Below, in pieces: positions 33,850-41,732 of a stretch of 64,000 bases of DNA. The DNA is taken from positions 27,662-91,661 of the forward strand of contig JAWSUT010000010.1 of NCBI GenBank assembly GCA_033549345.1, written 5' to 3'. The position numbers and the translations under genes were made by a program. Under the pieces are notes generated by a model, which was not told the origin of the DNA, made no database searches, and worked only from the letters and a program-made list of their open reading frames with translations. Position 1 is the stretch's first letter. Every line of letters starts with the position of its first letter. This DNA comes from JAWSUT01 sp033549345. Lineage in GTDB: Bacteria > Bacillota > Dethiobacteria > Dethiobacterales > Dethiobacteraceae.

Positions 33850-34218
33850 TTATGTACCCACAGCCATGCCGGTGGCATAATCCCTGCTGTGGCTAAGTGA
33901 AATGGCAATCTGGCGTATGTCCAACTCCCGGGCCCGCTCCAGAGCCCGGCCATGTAATATTACCGACGGCTCACCACCGGGCAGGCTGACGATTTCCACA
34001 TCCGTCCAGGCCAACTGGCCAAGACCTAGCCCAAGCAGCTTAAACACAGCTTCCTTGCCGGCAAAACGGGCTGCCAGGTGTTTTTCCACGTGCTTGCGGC
34101 CGGCCAGATACGTTTGCTCACGCTCAGTAAAGAAGCGCCTGAAAAACAGCCGCGGCCTTTTTCTGTAAACGCGGGAAATCCGTTCTATTTCAATAATGTC
34201 CACTCCGCAGCGCAGCAC
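33850..34218 (-). CDS. acpS: Holo-[acyl-carrier-protein] synthase
   Basis: Transfers 4'-phosphopantetheine from CoA to acyl carrier protein. It is 122 residues, the normal size. GVDIIEIERISRV supplies the Mg-binding Asp, and ARFAGKEAVFKLLG is the second signature. It lies between the two-component pair and the isc operon. In Bacillus acpS begins the acpS-ydcC-alr-ndoAI-ndoA run whose members are all present downstream. Confidence 0.96.
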   Translation of the reverse strand: MLRCGVDIIEIERISRVYRKRPRLFFRRFFTEREQTYLAGRKHVEKHLAARFAGKEAVFKLLGLGLGQLAWTDVEIVSLPGGEPSVILHGRALERARELDIRQIAISLSHSRDYATGMAVGT

Positions 34219-34258
34219 AAAAATCCCTCACTATCCATTCTGCCCACGGCAACTATTT

Positions 34259-34966
34259 TTATAAAAGTGTTTCAAATTTGTAGCCAATTCCCCATACAGT
34301 GCGCAGGTACGTGGGGTTGGCAGGGTCTTTTTCTATTTTTTCCCGAATGCGCCTGATTAACACCGTAACTGTTCCCGCGTCGCCAAAATACTCGTTGCCC
34401 CAAACCATATCAAGCAGCTGGTCACGGCTGAAGACCACCCCGGGATCGTTGGCCAACACCCAAAGCAGGTCAAATTCTTTGGCGGTCAGATAAACTTCCT
34501 CTCCGTTTAGCTTCACCTGGCGGGTTTTACTGTTAATATAGAGCCGGCCGTCATCGAACGTCCCTTCTTTCAGGCGCGGCGCCAGTTCCTCCCCGTTGAT
34601 ACGCCGCATCACAGCCTTAACGCGCAGGGCCAGCTCTGAGGGGCTAAACGGTTTTGTAACGTAGTCATCCACACCGAGGTTAAAGCCATGGGCTTTATCA
34701 TCCAGTTCGTCTTTGGCAGAAAGAATAATCACCGGGGTACTGTCACCGCGGCTGCGCATCGTTTTACAGACTTCAAAGCCGTCCATTTCAGGCATCATCA
34801 GGTCCAGGACGATCAGATCGGGCCTTTCCGTCTCGATTTTTTGCAGTGCTTCCAGGCCGTCACAGGCATGGACCACGCGATAGGCATCCCGCCGCAGACT
34901 TTGTTCCACGATTCGTCTTATTTTCGGTTCATCATCCACAACCAGGATTTTTGTCACCTTGCTCAA
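34259..34966 (-). CDS. OmpR/PhoB-family response regulator
   Basis: A 235-residue regulator: receiver domain at about 5-120 with VVDDEP, phospho-Asp in LIVLDLMMPEMDG and Lys in VTKPFS; winged-helix DNA-binding domain at about 135-232 ending RTVWGIGYKFE. I start it at TTG 34966 behind AGGAGGAG; GTG 34957 is possible. The start lies immediately after the kinase stop, so the pair is coupled. It probably answers to the haem-sensor kinase and so may control respiratory genes. Confidence 0.94.
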   Translation of the reverse strand: MSKVTKILVVDDEPKIRRIVEQSLRRDAYRVVHACDGLEALQKIETERPDLIVLDLMMPEMDGFEVCKTMRSRGDSTPVIILSAKDELDDKAHGFNLGVDDYVTKPFSPSELALRVKAVMRRINGEELAPRLKEGTFDDGRLYINSKTRQVKLNGEEVYLTAKEFDLLWVLANDPGVVFSRDQLLDMVWGNEYFGDAGTVTVLIRRIREKIEKDPANPTYLRTVWGIGYKFETLL

Positions 34967-34967
34967 A

Positions 34968-36635
34968 TTACTCTCCTCCTTCGTCTTTGGCAATGGGAAC
35001 ACGGATTGTAAATTTAGTCCCTTTACCCATTTCACTGCTGACAGAGACACTGCCTCCCTGCAGCTCTGCCAGAGTCTTAACCAGTGCCAGTCCCAGGCCG
35101 GTGCCGCTGCGCCGCCTTTTGAGCGATGCATCCCCCTGCCTGAATTTTTCAAAGATGTGAGGCAGTAAATCAGGAGGAATTCCCTCACCGGTATCCTCCA
35201 CATGAATGGCCACATTTTTTTCTTCCGCTTCCGCCCAGACATAAATCCGGCCGTCTTCCTTGGTAAATTTAATGGAGTTGGAAATCAGATTATTGATCAT
35301 CTGCCTCAGCCGTTCCGGGTCGGCATAGGCCAGCGGCAGTTCAACGCGGGCTACATCCAGGCGGATATTGTTCTGATAGGCAATGGGCGTCATTGTCCGC
35401 CGGACAACACGGAACACGTCATTTAGTTCCACTTTTTCTTTCTCGAGCCGCAGTTTCCCGGCCTCGAGCTTTGTCATATCCAAAATGTCGCTGATTAAAA
35501 GCATTAGCTGCTGGGCACTTGTTTTAATATCAAGCAAATTCTCCCGCTGCTCCTCATTGACGGGTCCGGGGATTTCATCCAGGAGAAGCTCACAAAATGC
35601 CACAATCGATGTAAGCGGCGTACGCAGTTCATGAGTGATGGTAGCCATAAACTCACTTTTAATCCGGCTGTTTTCGCTTAACTTCTGGTTTAGTGCAACC
35701 AGCGACCTTTTGCCTTCCGTCAGACGCAGGTTAGCTGCTTCCAGTTCACGGGTCCGTGACATCACCCGTCTCTCCATAGTTTTGTAGAGGTCTTTGAGCT
35801 GACCCAGCATGGATTGAAACTCCTCGGAGAGTGTGGCGATCTCGCCATAAGCAGATATATCGTCAAAGCGTGTGTCCAGTTCACCTTTACCCACCAGAAG
35901 AACCCGCTGCTTCAGCTCATCTAAGGGCTGGACAACCATTCGGCTCGTTACATACAGAATACCGGTGAGCGTTGCAATAAGCAGCAATAAGCTAAAAAGC
36001 AGCATATTGTTACGGTTGTTTGCCAGCGTGGCATAAACGGTTTCCGTAGGCATAGTGACACTGATAATACCGGCTAACTCCCCCACACTAAGCCCTTCAC
36101 GCGTATACCCTGTCACATCGATGGTCCCTGCCGGACCGCCGTGACAGTCCAGACACGACTCTTCAATGTAAAGCGGAACAATGTAGCGATACACCGTACG
36201 GCCGTCTGCACTGTATTCGCCGTCAATGGCAGTAAGTGCGGGATTCTCCTCAAATTGCCTCAGGGCTTCAAGCTCATAGTCGTCAGGCTCGTTATCCGGA
36301 TTGCGCACATCAAACCAGGTTTGTTTAATGGAGTATTGCGTTCTTTTCGCAAGAATGTCGCCAACACCTCTGCCCACAGCAGCAGGATTGAGATGTTTAA
36401 ACTCAAAATTCCCGTGAGAATCATAGTTGATTTTATCCTGGCTTTGCGCAATAAAATAGCGCATGGCTATAAACTGTTCGGTAATAACATCCGCTTTTTC
36501 CCGCAGTTTTTCAAACTCTGTCTGGCGAAAGAACATATTGCTCCAGACAAAATTTAAGGTCATCAATCCGGCTATAATAATACTCAGAACCCAAAGATAC
36601 CGCCAACCAAGCGAGTTTCGTCTGGGTAGATACAT
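34968..36635 (-). CDS. Sensor histidine kinase with CxxCH haem (Tll0287-like) sensor domain
   Basis: A 555-residue membrane kinase. Two membrane segments (about 10-35 and 211-231) flank an extracytoplasmic domain of the DUF3365/Tll0287-like type holding a c-type haem motif CLDCH at about residue 161. A HAMP domain, coiled coil, HisKA with phospho-His in ATITHELRTPLTS and a HATPase domain (DTGEGIPPDLLPHIFEKF, GTGLGLALVK) follow. I start it at ATG 36635 behind AGGGGTGG; the frame extends 12 codons to 36671. Haem makes it a likely redox or gas sensor. It is coupled to the following response regulator. Confidence 0.93.
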   Translation of the reverse strand: MYLPRRNSLGWRYLWVLSIIIAGLMTLNFVWSNMFFRQTEFEKLREKADVITEQFIAMRYFIAQSQDKINYDSHGNFEFKHLNPAAVGRGVGDILAKRTQYSIKQTWFDVRNPDNEPDDYELEALRQFEENPALTAIDGEYSADGRTVYRYIVPLYIEESCLDCHGGPAGTIDVTGYTREGLSVGELAGIISVTMPTETVYATLANNRNNMLLFSLLLLIATLTGILYVTSRMVVQPLDELKQRVLLVGKGELDTRFDDISAYGEIATLSEEFQSMLGQLKDLYKTMERRVMSRTRELEAANLRLTEGKRSLVALNQKLSENSRIKSEFMATITHELRTPLTSIVAFCELLLDEIPGPVNEEQRENLLDIKTSAQQLMLLISDILDMTKLEAGKLRLEKEKVELNDVFRVVRRTMTPIAYQNNIRLDVARVELPLAYADPERLRQMINNLISNSIKFTKEDGRIYVWAEAEEKNVAIHVEDTGEGIPPDLLPHIFEKFRQGDASLKRRRSGTGLGLALVKTLAELQGGSVSVSSEMGKGTKFTIRVPIAKDEGGE

Positions 36636-36735
36636 AAAATAAAACCACCCCTGTCGCAAATAAACAAACATTCTTGATTAATTCGACAAAGGCAGTAAAA
36701 ACCCTTTTTGTGGACAATTAGTGCCTATACGTTTT

Positions 36736-36771
36736 CTAAAAACGGGAAGCCTTCTCACGAAAGCTTCCCGG
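36736..36771 (-). terminator. Intrinsic terminator after the small 58-codon ORF
   Basis: On the minus strand CGGGAAGC and GCTTCCCG form an 8-bp stem around a 12-nt loop, followed by TTTTTAG. It begins about 13 bases after the stop of the short ORF at 36784, so it would end that transcript. Confidence 0.8.
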
Positions 36772-36783
36772 TCAAATTTGAAT

Positions 36784-36960
36784 CTATTGAAGCGGTGTCT
36801 GCTCCGTGGCCTTACGGTTCCCCACAGACATGCTGCCCTCAAGAACCTGCTCAAGCCCACGGACAAGTTTATCATCTTCTAACAGACTGTGGATGCGGTA
36901 AAACAAAGCAATAAAACGGACCTCAACAAAGAGATGGCTTTTGCACTCGGCAAAAGCCAT
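36784..36960 (-). CDS. Possible 58-residue protein starting inside a perfect hairpin
   Basis: The minus frame from ATG 36960 to TAG 36784 encodes 58 residues: starting MAFAECKSHLFVEVRF, then IALFYRIHSLLEDDKLV, RGLEQVLEGSM and ending TEQTPLQ. The middle looks amphipathic and helical and reads like real protein. A terminator follows at once. Against it, the ATG has no clear Shine-Dalgarno sequence and lies inside a 21-bp perfect inverted repeat. I do not recognise the family. It may be a small gene, a remnant of a larger one, or coincidental reading of an sRNA. Confidence 0.4.
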   Translation of the reverse strand: MAFAECKSHLFVEVRFIALFYRIHSLLEDDKLVRGLEQVLEGSMSVGNRKATEQTPLQ

Positions 36961-36970
36961 CTCTTTGTTG
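36924..36970. repeat. Perfect 21-bp inverted repeat (hairpin)
   Basis: Arms 36924-36944 and 36950-36970 are perfectly complementary around a 5-nt loop. It begins 14 bases after the stop of the upstream lipoprotein gene, so it could be its terminator, but only a weak T tract follows. The ATG of the 58-codon ORF lies in the upstream arm. Confidence 0.85.
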
Positions 36971-36983
36971 GTCGATTTAGCTA

Positions 36984-37952
36984 TCAGTTCACATAGAACC
37001 GCTCATGGTAACGGGTTGGTTCTTCCTCGCCATCATAGTTTAGGGTGACATTAGCATACCTAAGAGCCGGATTATCAGGATTCACCCCATGGAGCCCCAG
37101 TTCCGAGACAAGCATATCCCTCATGGTCCGGGCAAATACAGCCAGGTCACTGACAACGGGCCTGAGACGGTAATGAATCCGCGGGTCTTTATTTTCAAGT
37201 GATGCGTCTAGGGTTAACTCAAGCGGATTTCCCAGCTCATCCACACTGTAGTTAAGGTTAATTATCATTTCCGTTAAAACAGCCGATGGCTTTGCAGTCG
37301 GTTCCGCATGAAGATGCATGCTAATCTGGTAGTGGAAAGATGAGGACATTGAATCGAGACTTCGTTCCACTAGCAGGTTATCATGACGGGGCAAAAATTC
37401 TTCTTCAATTGCTTCTATCATTCCAGCCAGCACGCCGTCGTCATGCCTGATTTCTAAGATATCATTAATTCGTGTGACGGCACCCATTTGCTTCAGCTTC
37501 TCCAGCGACACCAGGGAGACTTTTTCCAGGCTGAAGTCATACCCGTCCTGCTCCCACTGGGTGAGAACATTCTGGGAGACATACGTATTGGGAAACAGCG
37601 CAAGGTCTGAAGGTGCCGTTTGCTTTAGCCACTCTTTGGCGTTTAATGCTGATTGAAAGCTGCGCGGCAAATTAATGTCCTGGACTGTTTCGCTGACCGT
37701 ATCCTGAAACCCGTCGTATTTCGCATAACGGCGGGATAGTACTTTTTGTTGGTTATCGAGAACCTCATCCATTAAAATATAATAGTTTTCATCCGGTACG
37801 GTTGTTAATTCCAAATCTGCCAGATTGACAATTCGGTCTGGAACCGCAACGCTTTCTTCCACCTCATCCGGCACATAGCCGGAAGGCGGAGCGGTACAGC
37901 CTGTCAATATCAACGCTATAAACAAGATTATCAGGACGAGTTTTCTGTCCAT
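36984..37952 (-). CDS. Lipoprotein of unknown function
   Basis: A 322-residue secreted lipoprotein: signal peptide with lipobox LTGC at Cys19. The mature part is acidic with alternating strands and helices. Landmarks are DRIVNLADLELTTVPDENYY, NLPRSFQSALNAKEWLKQT and a long C-terminal half with SFHYQISMHLHAEPT. I do not recognise a family. It is transcribed alone upstream of the kinase, separated by the hairpin and the small ORF. Confidence 0.8.
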   Translation of the reverse strand: MDRKLVLIILFIALILTGCTAPPSGYVPDEVEESVAVPDRIVNLADLELTTVPDENYYILMDEVLDNQQKVLSRRYAKYDGFQDTVSETVQDINLPRSFQSALNAKEWLKQTAPSDLALFPNTYVSQNVLTQWEQDGYDFSLEKVSLVSLEKLKQMGAVTRINDILEIRHDDGVLAGMIEAIEEEFLPRHDNLLVERSLDSMSSSFHYQISMHLHAEPTAKPSAVLTEMIINLNYSVDELGNPLELTLDASLENKDPRIHYRLRPVVSDLAVFARTMRDMLVSELGLHGVNPDNPALRYANVTLNYDGEEEPTRYHERFYVN

Positions 37953-38083
37953 CCACGCAGCGCTCCCTTCCGCTTGTCCCCTGTTTTATTATCATATCAG
38001 ACAGGAGCGCCCTTTATGTTACTGTTTCTTTACATAAATCACTGAATTGGTTAAGATTTGTTAAAATACTCCCAGGAAAAACA

Positions 38084-38620
38084 TTAATCAATGCATTTTC
38101 CCATGCATAGCGCGTCAAAAAAACGGCCTTCAACAAAAAACTCGCGCGCAATCCGACCTTCATCGGCAAAACCGAGCTTCCGGTAGACATGAATTGCCGC
38201 AGAATGGTCACTGCGAACTTTAAGGTTGAGCTTTCTCACATGGCCGGATTGTTCGGCCCACGTAAGCAGGGTGCGCACTAGTTCTGTGCCAATACCAAAT
38301 CCCCAAAAACGTTTCAGCACACTGACACCAAATTCGCCGGCATGGGACACGCGGGGGCGCTCGCCCGGTCTGAAATCCACTGCACCCACAATCTCTTCAT
38401 CTGTTTCCGCCACATATAAAACCCGCCTGGGATCATCAAGGCATCGACGAATGAATGTTTTCTGTTCCTTCTCTGAAATTCTTAATTCACCGGGCCCAAA
38501 TGTCAGATAATCTGTCTCTGCAGCGATTTTATCAAGATAGTTAATGATGTTTGCTGCATCGTCCGTAACAGCTTCACGGATTTGCACCAACCGGCCGTCA
38601 GATAGGGTAATTGATTTCAT
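38084..38620 (-). CDS. GNAT-family N-acetyltransferase
   Basis: A 178-residue acetyltransferase with GEFGVSVLKRFWGFGIGTELV (the acetyl-CoA loop, here with W/F in place of Q) and AAIHVYRKLGFADEGRIAREF. It resembles RimJ/RimL-type or small-molecule acetyltransferases. Substrate unknown. It lies 21 bases after the HAD phosphatase gene and is probably co-transcribed with it. Confidence 0.9.
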   Translation of the reverse strand: MKSITLSDGRLVQIREAVTDDAANIINYLDKIAAETDYLTFGPGELRISEKEQKTFIRRCLDDPRRVLYVAETDEEIVGAVDFRPGERPRVSHAGEFGVSVLKRFWGFGIGTELVRTLLTWAEQSGHVRKLNLKVRSDHSAAIHVYRKLGFADEGRIAREFFVEGRFFDALCMGKCID

Positions 38621-38641
38621 GGCAAACCTCCGTTTCTGACT

Positions 38642-39295
38642 TCAGGCATCTCCTAAAAGCAGGGAAGACAGTTCCGCAACGGAATGAACCAGATAGTCAG
38701 GCTTTTGAGCCCGCAGTTCCTCCTCGCTCCCATAACCGTACGTTACACCCACAGCCGTTAGCCCGTGTGCTTTGGCACCGATGATGTCATATTTTCTGTC
38801 GCCAATCATCACAATTTTATTTCCGGCTGTATCCCCGGTTTCGGTCAGAATTTCTGCAATAATTTCCTGCTTTGCCGTGCGTGTGCCGTCCGGGTTTCCG
38901 CCGACAATCATGGAAAAATACTTTTTCATGTCAAAATGGTCGAGAATCTCCTCAGCAAAAGACGTCATTTTTGTTGTGGCCACATACAGGCGCTTCCCGT
39001 TTCCCTTCAGTTCTTCGAGCAGTTCGGGAATACCTGCAAAGACTTTGTTGTCGTAAAGCCCGTCTACCGCATGATGTTCCCGGTAGTGCCTGATTGCTTC
39101 ATCTGTCTGTAACTGATTGAACCCGTACAGTGTCCGAAATGACTCAAACAAAGGCGGGCCGATAAATAAACGCAGCCTTTCCTCGTCCTCTTCTTCAATA
39201 TTAAATCTGGCCAACGTATGCCGTAAAGAACACAAAATTCCCTTAATCGGGTCGGTTAGTGTTCCGTCTAGGTCAAAAAGAATATGGTCAAACAT
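38642..39295 (-). CDS. HAD-family hydrolase (phosphoglycolate phosphatase-like)
   Basis: A 217-residue HAD phosphatase with nucleophile motif FDLDGTLTDP, helical cap, motif II Thr in YVATTKM, Lys in motif III and IVMIGDRKYDIIGAKAHG at motif IV. Family members cleave phosphoglycolate, pyrophosphate or 5'-nucleotides. The substrate is not evident. It lies 19 bases after the rRNA methyltransferase gene. Confidence 0.92.
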   Translation of the reverse strand: MFDHILFDLDGTLTDPIKGILCSLRHTLARFNIEEEDEERLRLFIGPPLFESFRTLYGFNQLQTDEAIRHYREHHAVDGLYDNKVFAGIPELLEELKGNGKRLYVATTKMTSFAEEILDHFDMKKYFSMIVGGNPDGTRTAKQEIIAEILTETGDTAGNKIVMIGDRKYDIIGAKAHGLTAVGVTYGYGSEEELRAQKPDYLVHSVAELSSLLLGDA

Positions 39296-39314
39296 AACAT
39301 ACCCCCGTTATGGT

Positions 39315-40472
39315 TTATTGCTGCTGTCGGGCAGGTGTTTTTTTCTGCGGTTCCGGCCCTCTGTACATATAGTAGTTGCATAAAATTCTGCCGTTATAGA
39401 GCTTGCGCTTCTTATCCGCGGGGCGGCCAAATATTTTTTCAAAGCCCATGTGCGACGTAATCACAAAGAAAGACCAGGTGTCCAGAGCGCCAAAGACCTT
39501 TTGCATGTCTTTGTAAATAGCCTCGGCTTCCCGCACTTCTCCCAGGCGTTCGCCGTAAGGCGGGTTGCAGATAATAAACCCGTGTTCATAGCGGGAACGA
39601 AAGTTTTGGAATGGTACCTGCTGAAAATGGATATGACTGTCCACGCCTGCTTTACGGGCATGATGACGGGCCAGACTTAGTACCTTTTCATCTATGTCGG
39701 TGCCCAGAATCCGCAGTTGGCGACCTGTAATGACGGCGCTTTTTGCTTCATCCCGGGCATCACGCCAACAGCGCGCCGAAATCACCGGCCAGGTCTCCGC
39801 CGCAAACCTGCGGCGCAGCCCCGGTGCGATATTGAGCCCAATCAGTGCTGCTTCCACCGGAATGGTGCCTGATCCACAAAACGGATCCGCCAGTACGCGA
39901 TCAGCCGGCCACTTACTCAGCATCACCAACGCCGCCGCCAGCGTTTCCCGCAGCGGCGCTTTGGCCGTCAGCTCCCTGTAGCCCCGTTTGTGCAAACCTG
40001 CACCACTTGTGTCCATGGTTAGTGTGGCCCTGTCTTTTAAAAGCCCCACTTCGATTTTATAGCGGGGGCCGTTTTCTGCAAACCAGTCCGTCTTATATTT
40101 CTCTTTCATTTTTTCAACTACAGCTTTTTTGACAATGGCCTGGCAGTCGGATACGCTGTAGAGTTTCGATTTTACCGATTTACCATCCACGGGAAACTCG
40201 GCATTTTCCGGCAGCCAGTCCGGCCAGGGCAATGCTCTGGCACCCTGAAACAGCTCTTCAAATGTGGTGGCATCAAATTCCCCCATTTTAACCAAAACAC
40301 GGTCAGCGCTGCGCAGCCACAAATTCGCCCGGCAAATGGCTGTCTCATCACCGCGAAATGTAACCCGCCCGTTTTCCACCATCTGGTCTGTATAGCCCAG
40401 GTCTTTTAATTCTTTGGCCACCACCGCTTCCAGTCCGAACGCGGCAGTAGCTATCAGTTCAAACATAGCCAT
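39315..40472 (-). CDS. THUMP-domain class I rRNA methyltransferase (RlmL/YpsC type)
   Basis: A 385-residue RNA methyltransferase. The N-terminal ferredoxin-like/THUMP region (about 1-165) binds RNA. The catalytic UPF0020 domain has LADPFCGSGTIPVEAALI for SAM binding and the N2-guanine motif IICNPPYGERLGE. Family members methylate 23S rRNA guanine at N2. The C-terminus is Lys-rich. ATG 40472 or the in-frame ATG 40466 may be used. It heads a three-gene run with the HAD and GNAT genes. Confidence 0.92.
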   Translation of the reverse strand: MAMFELIATAAFGLEAVVAKELKDLGYTDQMVENGRVTFRGDETAICRANLWLRSADRVLVKMGEFDATTFEELFQGARALPWPDWLPENAEFPVDGKSVKSKLYSVSDCQAIVKKAVVEKMKEKYKTDWFAENGPRYKIEVGLLKDRATLTMDTSGAGLHKRGYRELTAKAPLRETLAAALVMLSKWPADRVLADPFCGSGTIPVEAALIGLNIAPGLRRRFAAETWPVISARCWRDARDEAKSAVITGRQLRILGTDIDEKVLSLARHHARKAGVDSHIHFQQVPFQNFRSRYEHGFIICNPPYGERLGEVREAEAIYKDMQKVFGALDTWSFFVITSHMGFEKIFGRPADKKRKLYNGRILCNYYMYRGPEPQKKTPARQQQ

Positions 40473-40578
40473 CTGTTTTAACTCCCTTTACCTGAAAATT
40501 TTTCCTGTCAACATGTTCAACAGATCATTCTCCTACTCCTTTATTTTTCACTATCAAACCAAAAGCATCCGCCTATCC

Positions 40579-40612
40579 ATGAAGACGCGGGGACAGGTTC
40601 CACTGTCTTCAT
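40579..40612 (+). repeat. Invariant-loop hairpin repeat, copy D
   Basis: Left arm ATGAAGACGCGG, loop GGACAGGTT, right arm CCACTGTCTTCAT. The arms mismatch at the inner stem (GCG against AGT), unlike copies A-C. The right arm matches the left arm of copy E. Confidence 0.88.
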
Positions 40613-40665
40613 ATTGCAGAGTAGATTAGTCAGCAGGCATAAAATCGTTTGCGGGAATACCATAA

Positions 40666-40699
40666 ATGAAGACAGTGGAACCTGTCCCCGCGTCCTCAT
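40666..40699 (-). repeat. Invariant-loop hairpin repeat, copy E
   Basis: Left arm ATGAAGACAGTGG, loop AACCTGTCC, right arm CCGCGTCCTCAT. Its reverse complement matches copy D at 33 of 34 positions, so D and E form a long inverted repeat with a 53-bp spacer. Confidence 0.88.
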
Positions 40700-40753
40700 C
40701 AACCCCTTCATTCTAAAATTTTTAATTTTTAATAATAAATATTACTGGGTACC

Positions 40754-40782
40754 TTGTAATGCTAGATAGCTTGTGATATGTT
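40754..40782 (+). promoter_or_regulatory. Candidate promoter/operator of the padR operon
   Basis: TTGTAA and TATGTT are spaced 17 bp apart 45 bases upstream of padR. The spacer holds GCTAGATAGC, an imperfect palindrome that could be a PadR site. Autoregulation is expected for this operon type; the exact site is a guess. Confidence 0.4.
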
Positions 40783-40827
40783 GTAATCAATAAAGGTTTT
40801 CTCTGTCGGGTAAAAAGGGGGGATACA

Positions 40828-41151
40828 ATGAACATACAATTTAAAAAGGGTGTTTTGGAGCTTTGTGTGTTGGCGCTCCTGGCCCAGAAAGACCGTTATG
40901 GTTATGAACTTGTAAATGAGGTTTCAAAGAATATCGCTATTTCGGAAGGAACGATTTACCCGCTCATGAAACGCCTCAAAGATGACGGCTACTTTACCAC
41001 CTACCTTCAGGAATCGCAGGAAGGGCCGCCGCGCAAATACTACAAATTAACGGAGTTGGGCCGGAAAACCAAAGAGGAGCTATCAGAGGAGTGGTACTCT
41101 TTTGTCGAAGGGGTTAATTTAATTATCAGGGGGGATACAGACAGTGAATAG
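40828..41151 (+). CDS. PadR-family transcriptional regulator
   Basis: A 107-residue winged-helix repressor: GVLELCVLALLAQKDRYGYELVNEV, then ISEGTIYPLMKRLKDDGYFTTYLQESQEGPPRKYYKLTELG. This is the short PadR subgroup typically paired with HAAS/DUF1700 and DUF4097 genes. The ribosome site is GGGGGGATACA. It overlaps the next gene by eight bases and probably represses the operon. Confidence 0.94.
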   Translation: MNIQFKKGVLELCVLALLAQKDRYGYELVNEVSKNIAISEGTIYPLMKRLKDDGYFTTYLQESQEGPPRKYYKLTELGRKTKEELSEEWYSFVEGVNLIIRGDTDSE

Positions 41152-41728
41152 ACAGGAGTTTATTGATACACTCAACCGTCTGCTTAATCAATTGTCTGCA
41201 GCAGACAGAGATGAAATTATCTATGACTATCAGGAACACTTCCGCATCGGACTGGAAGAAGGAAAAAGCGAGGAACAAATTGCTGCGTCTTTGGGGGACC
41301 CCAAAGTTATCGCCAAGCAGTTTCATGTTGATTATTTAGTAAAGCGTGCGGAAGAAGACACATCTGTGACCAATACATTCAAGGCCGTTTTGGCCACATT
41401 GGGCTTGGGATTTTTTAATCTGGTTGTTGTCCTTGGACCTTTTCTAGGCCTAGCCGGGGCGATTCTCGGCCTGTTTGTCGCAAGCGGCGCGATCATCATC
41501 GCCGGTATCGCTGTTTTTGGCGCAGCCATCTTCGGGCCGGTTCTGCCACTCTCATTTAACGCCGGGTATGCCATGACTTTTAATCCTGCCGCCATGCTTT
41601 TCCTCTCCGTCGGCCTGGTTTGTCTCGGCCTTTTGTTTCTGATCGGCAATGTATATCTGGCCAAGTACTTTTTCATCGGCACCGTACAATACCTTAAGTT
41701 TAATATGAAAATTATTAAGGGGGCCTAG
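41144..41728 (+). CDS. HAAS/DUF1700 membrane protein
   Basis: A 194-residue protein. The N-terminal HAAS region (about 1-65: FIDTLNRLLNQLSAADRDEIIYDYQEHF, GKSEEQIAASLGDPKVIAKQF) is followed by three or four membrane segments. HAAS domains couple to PadR regulators in an envelope-signalling module. The GTG start at 41144 is preceded by a GGGGGGATACA site like that of padR. It lies between padR and the DUF4097 gene. Confidence 0.92.
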   Translation: MNRQEFIDTLNRLLNQLSAADRDEIIYDYQEHFRIGLEEGKSEEQIAASLGDPKVIAKQFHVDYLVKRAEEDTSVTNTFKAVLATLGLGFFNLVVVLGPFLGLAGAILGLFVASGAIIIAGIAVFGAAIFGPVLPLSFNAGYAMTFNPAAMLFLSVGLVCLGLLFLIGNVYLAKYFFIGTVQYLKFNMKIIKGA

Positions 41729-41732
41729 ACAG

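Larger units (their letters stand above)
40473..40827. other. Divergent intergenic region with hairpin repeats D and E
   Basis: A 355-bp gap between the divergent rRNA methyltransferase and padR genes. It contains repeats D (40579-40612) and E (40666-40699), which together form a long inverted repeat, and the AT-rich padR promoter region (about 40720-40810). No gene is visible; short frames within the repeats are spurious. Confidence 0.75.

Noticed and set aside
34967..35242. Longer response-regulator start overlapping the kinase
   Set aside because: The added 92 residues are antisense-like to no family and overlap the well-supported kinase C-terminus; the TTG start has a strong ribosome site.
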